Shown one piece after another: positions 32,038 through 40,891 of a DNA stretch of 64,000 bases (the first letter of the stretch is position 1; every line of letters begins with the position of its first letter). Source of the stretch: a bacterium BMS3Bbin10. GTDB lineage: Bacteria > Pseudomonadota > Alphaproteobacteria > Rhizobiales > Methyloligellaceae. The position numbers and the translations under genes are program-made. The DNA lies in assembly GCA_002897995.1 (NCBI GenBank), contig BDTT01000114.1, positions 1-64,000 of the forward strand, given 5' to 3'. The notes beneath the pieces were generated by a model. It made no database searches and was not told where the DNA came from. It saw only the letters and a program-made list of their open reading frames with translations.

Positions 32038-32592
32038 ATGCTCCGGAAAAGCACCATATTGATGATTGGACTGTCGGCCGCGCTGAGCGCCTGCACCACG
32101 CTTTCGCGCGAAGAGTGCTCAAGCGGCGACTGGCGGAAGATCGGCGTTCAGGACGGCAGCGACGGCCGTCCCGCCGAACGCTTCAACCGGCATGTGAAGG
32201 CCTGCGGGCGGGAGGGCACCGCGCCGGACCGGGAGTTGTATCTGGCCGGACGGCAGAAGGGGCTCGCAACCTATTGCACGTCCGTGCGCGGCTACCGCGA
32301 AGGCGCGCTGGGGCAGAAATATTATGGCGTCTGCCCGCCGCAGTCCGAGGGCCAGTTCCAGACCGGCTTCAAGCTGGGCGACAGCATTTATCGCCTGGAA
32401 GCACAAATCAGCGACATGAATGATGCCTTTTTCGCCGCCAGCCAGGGGCTTCAAAACAAATCCATTTCCGATTCCGAAAGGACGCGTCTCAGCCAGGAAC
32501 AGACCAGGCTTCAAGCCGAGGAAGTCCGTTTGAACGAAGAACTGAAACGCCTGAGAGCCCAGGCCGACGCGCTGGTCGCCGCCGCAAGATAA
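32038..32592 (+). CDS. DUF2799-like lipoprotein
   Basis: Lipobox LSAC; coiled-coil C-terminus; YCTSVRGYREGALGQKYYGVCPP. Confidence 0.75.
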   Translation: MLRKSTILMIGLSAALSACTTLSREECSSGDWRKIGVQDGSDGRPAERFNRHVKACGREGTAPDRELYLAGRQKGLATYCTSVRGYREGALGQKYYGVCPPQSEGQFQTGFKLGDSIYRLEAQISDMNDAFFAASQGLQNKSISDSERTRLSQEQTRLQAEEVRLNEELKRLRAQADALVAAAR

Positions 32593-32619
32593 ACGAGATA
32601 CTCCGCCGCGGAACAGGCT

Positions 32620-33429
32620 CTAGCGCCTTGTCCCCTCCCAAGCCAGTTCATTGTCCCAGACTTTCCTGGGCATGGGCAGCCCGGCGAAGGCTTCATCTCC
32701 CAGGGGGTCATCCGGCGCCAGGCCCAGCGTCTCCAGGACGAGCATCAGCTGGCGCGTATGCTGCCCGGAGTGCCAGCAGGTGCGCTCCAGAACTTCATGC
32801 AGAGTGACCTCGCCGTAATAGACCTTGCCCGGCTGCGTAAAATCAGTGTCCGCGCCGCCGTTTTCCCACCAGCCGTTCACCCGCTCCATCACACCGTCCG
32901 CATAGTCCAGCACGTCATCGCGTGTCGCCATTTCCGGCGGCGGCTTGCTTGCCAGCGCTTCATAGGTATAGGGCGCGTCATGCTCTACCCGGTCCAGGAA
33001 CAACTCCGGGATCTGGAAGATATGGTAGGCCAGTTCACGATAGGTGCGAGGCCGGCCGGGCAGGAGCGTGTCGAGGTGCTCGTCGGGAATCTGGCCGGCG
33101 AAGCGCCGCGCGCCGCCCAGAATTCCATTCAGCCGCGTCATCATGCCGGCGGGCGCAAGCATGTCATGGCCGCCCCACTCAAATCCCGCGATCCGCGCAA
33201 CGTCGCGGAACACCGCGCCGTTGGCCCAGTCTTTCCCGCGCGCGACAATTGGCACCTGCCGCACGCCGAGCTCCTGAAGTTCGGCAAATCCGTTATTGTC
33301 CTCCAGGACATTCACGGATTCGGATTCGACGCCATTGTCGATCAGGAATTCCTTGGTCTTCAGGCAGCTGGAGCAGCCGGGCTGCCAATACACCTTTAAG
33401 GGTGCTCTGCCGGGCGCTGCTGCGCTCAT
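32620..33429 (-). CDS. Glutaredoxin domain fused to DinB-like domain
   Basis: KVYWQPGCSSCLKTKEFLIDNGVESESVNV... then DVLDYADGVMERVNGWWENGG...EVTLHEVLERTCWHSGQHTRQLM. Confidence 0.8.
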   Translation of the reverse strand: MSAAAPGRAPLKVYWQPGCSSCLKTKEFLIDNGVESESVNVLEDNNGFAELQELGVRQVPIVARGKDWANGAVFRDVARIAGFEWGGHDMLAPAGMMTRLNGILGGARRFAGQIPDEHLDTLLPGRPRTYRELAYHIFQIPELFLDRVEHDAPYTYEALASKPPPEMATRDDVLDYADGVMERVNGWWENGGADTDFTQPGKVYYGEVTLHEVLERTCWHSGQHTRQLMLVLETLGLAPDDPLGDEAFAGLPMPRKVWDNELAWEGTRR

Positions 33430-33633
33430 CGCCTGCCCTCCTGCTTTCATGAGAATTCCGGCAGTTTGTCATAACCGCCCCGGGAAACCAAACGGTCTCG
33501 ATGAGGCAAAACCAGTGCGCAGGCGCCCGCGATGAGCGATAGACAATTTTTGGTGAGTTCAGTATCCATTGCCTCCTCCGGCCCTGCGACAATACCCACA
33601 TTGGTGTTAGGGTCCGGACCTTGGGGCCTGTTC

Positions 33634-34629
33634 ATGGCATGGGAGTTTTCAGATATGTCGTCATTGGGCGATTGGCAGGTTCCCCCGGCGGCACAGCCGC
33701 GGCCCGAAGACTATGATTTTGACCTCGACGCCGTGCTTGGGGCGGTGGTCTCCGTGCGCACGCTTATCCCGTCTGACGCCTTTACCTCCGAAACCCTCGG
33801 CGATGAGCGGCGCGGCAATGGCGTGCTGATCTCCGGCGGCCTCGTTCTTACCATCGGCTATCTGGTGGTCGAAGCGGAAACGATCTGGCTCGGTTTCTCC
33901 GACGGCTCCGCCGTGCAGGGCCATACGCTCGGCTACGATCAGGAAACGGGACTTGCGCTCATTCAGCCGCTGGCCCGTATCGACTTCCCGGTGCTGGACC
34001 TCGGCGATTCCTCCGTCGCCGGCGCCGACGAGCGGGTCGTCATCGGCGCGCCGGGGGGGCGGAAACGCTCGATCGCCGCGCATATCGTCGCCCGGCAGGA
34101 ATTCGTCGGCTATTGGGAATATCTGCTCGAGGAAGCCATCTTCACCGCCCCGGCCCATCCCCATTGGGGCGGCGCGCCGCTCATCGATTGCAAGGGCAAG
34201 CTGATCGGCATCGGCTCCCTGCAGCTTCAGGCGGCGGACGATGACGGCGGCGAATTGCCGCTCAATATGTGTGTCCCGATCAACCTGTTGAAGCCGATCT
34301 TAAGCGGCCTGAAAAAGCTCGGCCGCGCCGACCGGCCCGTGCGGCCGTGGCTGGGGCTCTACAGCGCCGACATCGAAGGCGAAGTGGTCATACTCGAACT
34401 GGCGCAAAATGGACCCGCCGAGCGCGCCGGGGTATATGCGGGCGACATCGTCGTTTCGGTCGCCGGCGAGGACGTGCTCGATCTGGCGGATTTTTACCGC
34501 AAGGTCTGGCGGCTCGGCGATGCGGGCGTCGAGGTGGCGCTGACCGTGGCGCGCGAACAGGGCCCGGTGGCGCTGCGCATCGTTTCCGGCGACCGCAACG
34601 CGCTGTTGAAGCGCCCGAGCGTGCATTAG
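33634..34629 (+). CDS. Trypsin-like/PDZ protein (HtrA-related), catalytic triad apparently lost
   Basis: Protease core GNGVLISGGLVLTIGYLVVEA...ETGLALIQP...PHWGGAPLIDCKGKLIGIGS plus PDZ GPAERAGVYAGDIVVSVAGEDV. Start could also be 33655. Confidence 0.8.
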   Translation: MAWEFSDMSSLGDWQVPPAAQPRPEDYDFDLDAVLGAVVSVRTLIPSDAFTSETLGDERRGNGVLISGGLVLTIGYLVVEAETIWLGFSDGSAVQGHTLGYDQETGLALIQPLARIDFPVLDLGDSSVAGADERVVIGAPGGRKRSIAAHIVARQEFVGYWEYLLEEAIFTAPAHPHWGGAPLIDCKGKLIGIGSLQLQAADDDGGELPLNMCVPINLLKPILSGLKKLGRADRPVRPWLGLYSADIEGEVVILELAQNGPAERAGVYAGDIVVSVAGEDVLDLADFYRKVWRLGDAGVEVALTVAREQGPVALRIVSGDRNALLKRPSVH

Positions 34630-34691
34630 GTGGAATGAAAGACACCACTCATGCCGGCGGCGGCCGGATATGGGTGGCAGTGTGAGAAGCG

Positions 34692-35507
34692 ATGTTTGTG
34701 GACAAAGCCCTGGACAGCATTGGCGGCTGGCTTGCCCGCATCCTGAAAGCGGATTCCAGCGGGTATCTGCCGTTTACGGCGTCCGACCCCGAAACCTTGA
34801 GGAAAACGCTCCAGCCCGGCGACATCGTCCTCATCGAAAGCGGTTCGAAGATTGCCGTCGCGATCAAATATCTGACCCAGTCGACCTGGTCGCACGCGGC
34901 CATCTATGTGGGCGGCGCGCTTGGCCGCGCAAAAAAGGGCGAAGACCCGTTGACGCTGATTGAATCCAATCTCGGCGAAGGCTGCGTCGCGGTCCCGCTC
35001 TCCAAATACGCCACCTACAACACGCGGATCTGCCGCCCCGTCAATCTTTCCAGGGCCGACCGGAAGCAGGTCGTCAAATTCATGGTCGACGCCATCGGGA
35101 CAAAATACGACACCCGCAACATTCTCGATCTGGCGCGCTATCTTTTTCCCACACCCCCGGTGCCGCTGCGCTGGCGCCGCAACATGATCGCCCTGGGGTC
35201 GGGCACGCCGACGCGCGCCATCTGCTCCTCGCTGATCGCACAGGCCTTCCAGTCGGTGCGCTATCCCATCCTTCCCTCCATCGAGTATATCGAGCATCAA
35301 TGCAAGGAACTCTGCGCCTACAGCCGGGAGGAAATTCTCCGCATCAGGCATCACACCCTGTTCGTCCCGCGCGATTTCGATTTGTCTCCCTATTTCAGGA
35401 TCGTCAAGCCCACGCTCGAGGGAGGCTTCGATTACAAGAAGCTCAAATGGAGCAACGAAGACCCCGGCGAGGGGGCAATACCCGTCGTCAACACCAAAGC
35501 CGGCTAA
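34692..35507 (+). CDS. YiiX/YebB-like permuted NlpC/P60 cysteine hydrolase
   Basis: LQPGDIVLIES, TWSHAAIYVGGAL, AICSSLIAQAF. Confidence 0.8.
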   Translation: MFVDKALDSIGGWLARILKADSSGYLPFTASDPETLRKTLQPGDIVLIESGSKIAVAIKYLTQSTWSHAAIYVGGALGRAKKGEDPLTLIESNLGEGCVAVPLSKYATYNTRICRPVNLSRADRKQVVKFMVDAIGTKYDTRNILDLARYLFPTPPVPLRWRRNMIALGSGTPTRAICSSLIAQAFQSVRYPILPSIEYIEHQCKELCAYSREEILRIRHHTLFVPRDFDLSPYFRIVKPTLEGGFDYKKLKWSNEDPGEGAIPVVNTKAG

Positions 35508-35658
35508 AGGTCTGAATTCAATCAGATCGGACCCCGGGCCCGGGGTCCCGTAACGGCATGCAATTAATGAGTCCCGTGCCTAGACATTTTGCCGTCATTG
35601 GTTCAGCTTTCCCGCTGGCCGGAATTATGGACAATGACCCTGGTGCGGAGACGATGAC

Positions 35659-36342
35659 ATGGCTGAACTCGCCCTTGCCGCCTTTGTATTCCTGGCGATG
35701 CATATCCTCCCCGCCATCAGTGCGCGCGAATGGGTGATCCGCAAGATCGGAGACCCGGTCTATATGGGCCTGTTTTCGTTTGCCTCCATCCTCTCTCTGG
35801 CGTGGATGGTCTCGGCCTATAGAGGCGCGCCCGCCGGCGATCTGCTGTGGGTCACCGGAGCGGGCCTGCGCTGGGCAACCGCATTGCTCATGGCGCTGGC
35901 CTTTGTCCTTGTCGTTGCCGGCGCCACCACGCGCAACCCCTCCATGATCAGGGGCGAGGATGCCCTGAAGGCGTCCGAATCCTGGGGGGGCATTTTCGCG
36001 ATTACCCGGCATCCGCTCATGTGGGGCATCGCGCTGTGGGCGATTCTGCACCTTGCAAACCGGCCCAACATAACCTCGCTCCTGTTCTTCGGCACACTCG
36101 CATTGCTGGCAATCGTGGGATCAAAGCTTCAGGAAAAACGCAAGCGCCATGAGCTGGGCGCCGCCTGGGAGTCATTTGAAAATCAAACCTCTTTCGTGCC
36201 GTTTGCGGCCCTTCTCAGCGGCAAGGCCAAGCTGCATCTGAAGGAACTGGGCGGGTGGCGGCTGGCCGCGGCCATCGCGTTATGGGCTGTTGCGCTCTTC
36301 GTTCACGGACACATCCTGGGTGTCCCGGCACTGCCTCTCTAA
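35659..36342 (+). CDS. NnrU family membrane protein, paralogue 1
   Basis: AITRHPLMWGIALWAILHLANRPNITSLLFFGTLALLAIVG. Confidence 0.9.
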   Translation: MAELALAAFVFLAMHILPAISAREWVIRKIGDPVYMGLFSFASILSLAWMVSAYRGAPAGDLLWVTGAGLRWATALLMALAFVLVVAGATTRNPSMIRGEDALKASESWGGIFAITRHPLMWGIALWAILHLANRPNITSLLFFGTLALLAIVGSKLQEKRKRHELGAAWESFENQTSFVPFAALLSGKAKLHLKELGGWRLAAAIALWAVALFVHGHILGVPALPL

Positions 36343-36358
36343 GGCCCGTCAGATTTCC

Positions 36359-37042
36359 ATGACATATCTCCTTATCGCAATTGCGGCCTTTACGCTGTTT
36401 CACATGCTGCCCTCCACGCCGTTGCGGGCGTGGATTATCGCCCGCGTGGGGCGGCGCGGCTTCATGTGGGCCTTCTCGGCCCTGTCGGTGTTCTTCTTCG
36501 GCTGGATGTGGATGGCCTACCGCGCGGCTCCCGCCGGGCCGGTTTTCTGGGTGACGTCCCAGGGCGAGCGCTGGGTGAGCGCGGCGCTCATGCTGGCCGC
36601 CTTCGCGCTGGCGATCGGCGCGGTGACCGGGCGCCCGCGGGTTCTCCTGACGGCCGAGAAGGCGCTGGGCGGCCCCGAGCCGGTGCGCGGCGTCCTGCGC
36701 ATCACGCGCCACCCCCTGCTGTGGGCGGTCGGCCTCTGGGGGCTGGTGCATATGGCGAACAATGCCGGCCCCGCCGACTGGGTGTTCTTCGGCTATACAA
36801 CCGTGCTGGCGCTGGCCGGGACGTGGCTCATCGACCGCCGTCGCGCCCGGCTCCTGGGCGACGCCTGGCCCCCGCTGAAGGCGAAAACCTCAAACCTGCC
36901 CTTCCTCGCGATTTTACAGGGCCGGAACCGGCTCTTCCTCCGGGAATTCGGATTGGCCCGCGCCGCCGCCGCGCTGGCGGCGTGGGCGCTGGCGCTGTGG
37001 GCGCATGAGGCCGTCTTCGGGCTGCCCGCGGTCTGGTTTTAG
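36359..37042 (+). CDS. NnrU family membrane protein, paralogue 2
   Basis: RITRHPLLWAVGLWGLVHMANNAGPADWVFFGYTTVLALAGTWL; start at MTYLLIAIAAF. Confidence 0.9.
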   Translation: MTYLLIAIAAFTLFHMLPSTPLRAWIIARVGRRGFMWAFSALSVFFFGWMWMAYRAAPAGPVFWVTSQGERWVSAALMLAAFALAIGAVTGRPRVLLTAEKALGGPEPVRGVLRITRHPLLWAVGLWGLVHMANNAGPADWVFFGYTTVLALAGTWLIDRRRARLLGDAWPPLKAKTSNLPFLAILQGRNRLFLREFGLARAAAALAAWALALWAHEAVFGLPAVWF

Positions 37043-37059
37043 GCGCAGGACCCAAGCGG

Positions 37060-37395
37060 TCATGCCGCCCGTTTACGCTTGCCGCAAGCGCCGCGCTTGC
37101 GCCGCAACTGCACCAGCTTCGCGTCAATCGCCCTGGCCCATTCGCCGGTCGCGATCATAACGTTCCGGCCATAGGTGCCGCGCACAAGATTAAAGACAAT
37201 CCCCGCCGGGGCCACCGACTGGATGCCGGCAAGAAGACGATTGTCGTTCCTGGCCTTTTCTTCTTCCAGCATCCCGATTTGATAATTGACGTTGCCGCAA
37301 TTGGCCGAGACGGCCTCGATCTCACGCATCCGCATCGGCGCGGCGCATGCGCTGAGCGTCAACGCGGCGGCGAGTGCCAGACAAACTGAACGCAT
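37060..37395 (-). CDS. Small lipoprotein of unknown function
   Basis: MRSVCLALAAALTLSACAAP lipobox. Confidence 0.7.
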   Translation of the reverse strand: MRSVCLALAAALTLSACAAPMRMREIEAVSANCGNVNYQIGMLEEEKARNDNRLLAGIQSVAPAGIVFNLVRGTYGRNVMIATGEWARAIDAKLVQLRRKRGACGKRKRAA

Positions 37396-37703
37396 TGCCT
37401 TCCCCCGGAGCGGACACCCCGCCCAGACAGCAAGCAGCCTAAGTCATGAACTCATACATGTCATCCATACCCATGCCGCGTGGCGGATTTTGCACGCCCT
37501 TCAAGGCCATGAACGGGTTCAGGGGCTTGGCCGCGCGGCTTCGGGTCCCTATATGCAGAAGTGCCGTCTGCACTCCTGCGGGTGTGTGACGGCCAATGCG
37601 CGCGAATTGCCACGCGCATTGTTATATTGTCTTGCCGGCGCATAAATGATCCATCGCGCCGCGTGGCCGGAATGCCGACACCCGCCAATATGCGGGAATT
37701 ATT

Positions 37704-37807
37704 GCTCCCCTACCGCTTCGCTATATGAGGGGGGTTTTGCTCCCCTACCGCTTCGCTATATGAGGGGGGTTTTGCTCCCCTGCCGCTTCGCTGCATGAGG
37801 GGGGTTG
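37704..37807. repeat. Three tandem 35-bp hairpin units, two followed by T-tracts
   Basis: GCTCCCCTACCGCTTCGCTATATGAGGGGGGTTTT x2, then GCTCCCCTGCCGCTTCGCTGCATGAGGGGGGTTG. Confidence 0.92.
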
Positions 37808-37994
37808 TCGCCGGGCGCGAATTTCAACCAGCGATGGACCCGCAACATCCGTTTGCGACATTTGCGCTCCCGGCCCCGAGACTGACGGATGTGGTCTTGT
37901 CAGGCCCGCCCCGCATTCACTCAACCGAACCGACGTTGACTGGAAAACGCAACGGAGCTGCGCGTGGCGCACCCGTCAGATGAAGGGCAATGAC

Positions 37995-38420
37995 ATGAAA
38001 CTGGACCGACGCAAATTTCTTGGAGTAGCGGCGGCCTCGCCGCTGGCCGCGAAGGAAATAGCCACACGGGCAATGGAAGAAGCGCAGATGCAGGCCGCCG
38101 GCATGTCCCTGCATTCCGATGCTCTCTATACCGGCATCCCGGCGTCCGACCCGATGCCGAATATGCGCTCCTTGTGGGAAGCCATCTCCGAGCTTGGCAT
38201 GCCTGAATGGAAACGCGAGGATTTACGCGAAGACGCGCGGCGCAACCGGACGCTCGATCCCGACATCGCCGCCATGCGCTCGCTGTCGCTGGGCGCCAAG
38301 ATGCGCTGCCAATGGCGGCGCAATTACGAAGTCCTCGTTGAAAGCGCACTCCGGCAGAATAAAATGGAGAAGGTCAAACGCAGCTTCTTCAAGGAGCACC
38401 CGGACGTGGAGGAATATTAG
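37995..38420 (+). CDS. Hypothetical protein with Tat-type signal
   Basis: MKLDRRKFLGVAAASPLAAKEIATRAMEEAQ. Confidence 0.65.
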   Translation: MKLDRRKFLGVAAASPLAAKEIATRAMEEAQMQAAGMSLHSDALYTGIPASDPMPNMRSLWEAISELGMPEWKREDLREDARRNRTLDPDIAAMRSLSLGAKMRCQWRRNYEVLVESALRQNKMEKVKRSFFKEHPDVEEY

Positions 38421-38443
38421 CGGGGAATAACATGCCCCGCGCC

Positions 38444-38875
38444 TCACCCGGTATCGGCAACCAGCCCGGCGGCTTCGATTCCGGCAATGGCGCACATCTC
38501 GTCAGTGTCGGAATTGTCGCCGGTGACGCCGGCCGCGCCGAGCAGCGCCCCCGCGCCGTCGCGAATGAGCACGCCGCCGGGCACCGGCACCAGCGCGCCG
38601 TCGGCCAGCGCATTCATGGCGTCGAGAAAAAGGGGCTGCTTTTGCGCCCGGTCGTAGAGCGCGCGCGAGCCGAGCCCCATGGCGATCGCGCCATAGGCCT
38701 TGCCATGGGCGATCTTGAAGCGCATGGCGCTGGCGCCGTCCTGGCGCTCGAAGGCCGTTGTGTGGCCGCCCGCGTCCAGCACGGCGACGGCGAGGGGCTT
38801 GAGCCCCTCATCGGCGCCCTTTGCCAGGGCTTTGGCGATAATTATCCGTGCTTGCTCCAGAGTGACCCCTGCCAT
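38444..38875 (-). CDS. GlcG/HbpS family heme-binding-like protein
   Basis: MAGVTLEQARIIIAKALAKGADEGLKPLAVAVLDAGGHTTAFERQDGAS...VPVPGGVLIRDGAGALLGAAGVTGDNSDTDE. Confidence 0.92.
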   Translation of the reverse strand: MAGVTLEQARIIIAKALAKGADEGLKPLAVAVLDAGGHTTAFERQDGASAMRFKIAHGKAYGAIAMGLGSRALYDRAQKQPLFLDAMNALADGALVPVPGGVLIRDGAGALLGAAGVTGDNSDTDEMCAIAGIEAAGLVADTG

Positions 38876-39242
38876 GGTCTTCCCCCACCTTTCGCGGTTT
38901 CGCGCCGAACGCCCGATAATATAGACGCCGCGCGCCACAACTAGAGCATGATCCATTCATATTGAAGCATTTGACCGGTTTTTCACGTCTGCCGGCCGTG
39001 ACCGGCCCCCAGGGCGCCCGTGTCAGGGCCCGGGGCGGGCATCCGCGCGAAGAACCGCGCGCTCCCTTACCGGCCGCAAAGCCGGTGTCAAACCCATGCC
39101 GGGCATGCCGGGGCGCCAATCCAGGTCAAAACCAACACAGTGATAATTTTTGATGGAGAAGGAAGCGCGCGGGAGCTATACATCTGTTACCAAACAGCTT
39201 TTACGATGTTGAACCTGCTCTGGCGGATTTAGGGGGTATCGC

Positions 39243-39716
39243 TTGAAGAAATCGGACCAGGTGGAAATAGTGCCCTATGACCCGGCTTACCGGGAGGACT
39301 TCAAGCGCCTCAATATCGAGTGGCTGGAGGCCTATTTTCGCGTTGAGGAAGCTGACGAAAAGATTCTGTCAGACCCCGAAAAATACATCCTCGCCCCGGG
39401 AGGCGTCATCTTTTTTGCCCGGCGGGGCGGGGAGATCGTCGGCACCTGCGCGCTGACGCCGCGCGGAAACGGCGCCGTCGCGCTGTCCAGGATGGGGGTG
39501 ACGCAAAGTCACCGGGGAAAAGGCATAGGGCGCAAACTGCTGGCCGAGGCAATCCGGTGGTACGAGAAATCCGGCGCCGCGTTCCTGTGCCTGGAATCAA
39601 ACACCCTCCTTGAGGCGGCCATCGGGCTCTATGAGTCCGTGGGGTTCGCTCACGCCGAGCACCCCGAGCCGCCAACCCACGAGCGGTCAAATGTCTACAT
39701 GATTTATGGCGAATGA
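39243..39716 (+). CDS. GNAT family N-acetyltransferase
   Basis: RMGVTQSHRGKGIGRKLLAEAIRW. Confidence 0.9.
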   Translation: MKKSDQVEIVPYDPAYREDFKRLNIEWLEAYFRVEEADEKILSDPEKYILAPGGVIFFARRGGEIVGTCALTPRGNGAVALSRMGVTQSHRGKGIGRKLLAEAIRWYEKSGAAFLCLESNTLLEAAIGLYESVGFAHAEHPEPPTHERSNVYMIYGE

Positions 39717-39749
39717 CACTGCCCGGCGTGACCGCGCGCCGTGGGACCC

Positions 39750-40349
39750 CTACTTTACCAGCAGCACCCAGTCGCGGCTCGGGTTCTCCCAGTCTTCCTT
39801 GACCATCTCCCGCCTGGCGCGCTCGACATAGCCGCAGCGCTCATAGAGCCGCCGCGCGCGCGTATTGGCGTCGGTGATAACAAGGCTGAGGCGTTTTCTT
39901 CCCAGTTCGCCCGCCCGCGCGGCCGCGACCTCGAGCAGCCCGGTGCCGAGCCCGCGCCCGCGATATTGCGGGTAGACCGAAAGGATGTCCGTGTACCAGC
40001 TTCCCGCGGCCAGATTCTCCAGCTCCTTCAGGGGCACGAATATTGCCGGCATCGTACCGGTGTCGATGTCCTCGGGCCGATCCGCAATGGGATAGCCGAT
40101 CATGCAGGCGGCAGTCTCTCCCTCAATTTCCGCAATAGTCGCATTGCGATAGGAAAAGTCGCCCTCTTCGCGCCGCGCGCGGCGGCGCCCGAAGGCCCAC
40201 GCGCTCTCGCCTTCCTCCGCCATATGCTCCCACACATAGAGCGGCAGGCCCTCGCCCGCGATGTTGATGAGCTCGCACAGGACTTCCGCGTCATCGGGCG
40301 CCGCCGGGCGGAGATGAAGACTTGGGTCCATGAAAATACTTTCTGCCAT
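39750..40349 (-). CDS. GNAT family N-acetyltransferase
   Basis: ILSVYPQYRGRGLGTGLLEVAAARAGELGRKRLSLVITDANTRARRLYERCGY. Confidence 0.9.
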   Translation of the reverse strand: MAESIFMDPSLHLRPAAPDDAEVLCELINIAGEGLPLYVWEHMAEEGESAWAFGRRRARREEGDFSYRNATIAEIEGETAACMIGYPIADRPEDIDTGTMPAIFVPLKELENLAAGSWYTDILSVYPQYRGRGLGTGLLEVAAARAGELGRKRLSLVITDANTRARRLYERCGYVERARREMVKEDWENPSRDWVLLVK

Positions 40350-40480
40350 GATGAATCCCAAACTTCGCCCATGTCATAACACCATCGCGCCCGTGTCATA
40401 ACATCATCTTTTGTCATGCTGCCTTCTATGAGCGGTGTTCAGTTGTATACCCCCCCGGTAGATCAACCGATCCAGCTCAT

Positions 40481-40520
40481 ACCGTCATTTGACGCCATTA
40501 ATTTGGCGTCTCATGACGGT
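40481..40520. promoter_or_regulatory. 40-bp near-palindrome upstream of small secreted peptide gene
   Basis: ACCGTCAT-TT-GACGCCA-TTAATT-TGGCGTC-TC-ATGACGGT; a second hairpin GGGCGCCCG...CGGGCGCCC follows at 40525-40548. Confidence 0.6.
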
Positions 40521-40619
40521 TCATGGGCGCCCGCCCAACCGGGCGCCCGGCAGGCGATCGCGCATCCTGCGAAGGATCTGCGCGATACACGAAAAAGCAA
40601 AATACAGGAGGTAGAAAGC

Positions 40620-40805
40620 ATGAAAAATGCAGTAATGGCGTTACCGGTTTTCGGTCTGATTCTTGGTTTCACCAGCCCGGTGGGAGCCACGATTTCAAAA
40701 AGTTTGATCCTCCAATCGAACGAAATTGTTCAGCAGCAGGACACCTGCAAGGAAGATGAGGTCTGGGACGAAACACTCAAGAAGTGCGTGAAGAAGGAAA
40801 GCTAG
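40620..40805 (+). CDS. Small secreted two-cysteine peptide
   Basis: AGGAGG RBS, then MKNAVMALPVFGLILGFTSPVGATISKSLILQSNEIVQQQDTCKEDEVWDETLKKCVKKES. Confidence 0.7.
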   Translation: MKNAVMALPVFGLILGFTSPVGATISKSLILQSNEIVQQQDTCKEDEVWDETLKKCVKKES

Positions 40806-40833
40806 GCCAAGCCGGCCTTATCTGAGGTGCACG

Positions 40834-40868
40834 GGCGGGCAGCCAGCTTACGCCAAGGGCTGCCCGCC
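40834..40868. terminator. Terminator-like hairpin between convergent peptide gene and MCP gene
   Basis: GGCGGGCAGCC ... GGCTGCCCGCC followed by TAATTTT. Confidence 0.7.
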
Positions 40869-40891
40869 TAATTTTCCAAACGGTCCGGCGT

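Noticed and set aside
37704-37807. CRISPR array
   Set aside because: Repeat units abut with no variable spacers and there are no cas genes in the window.
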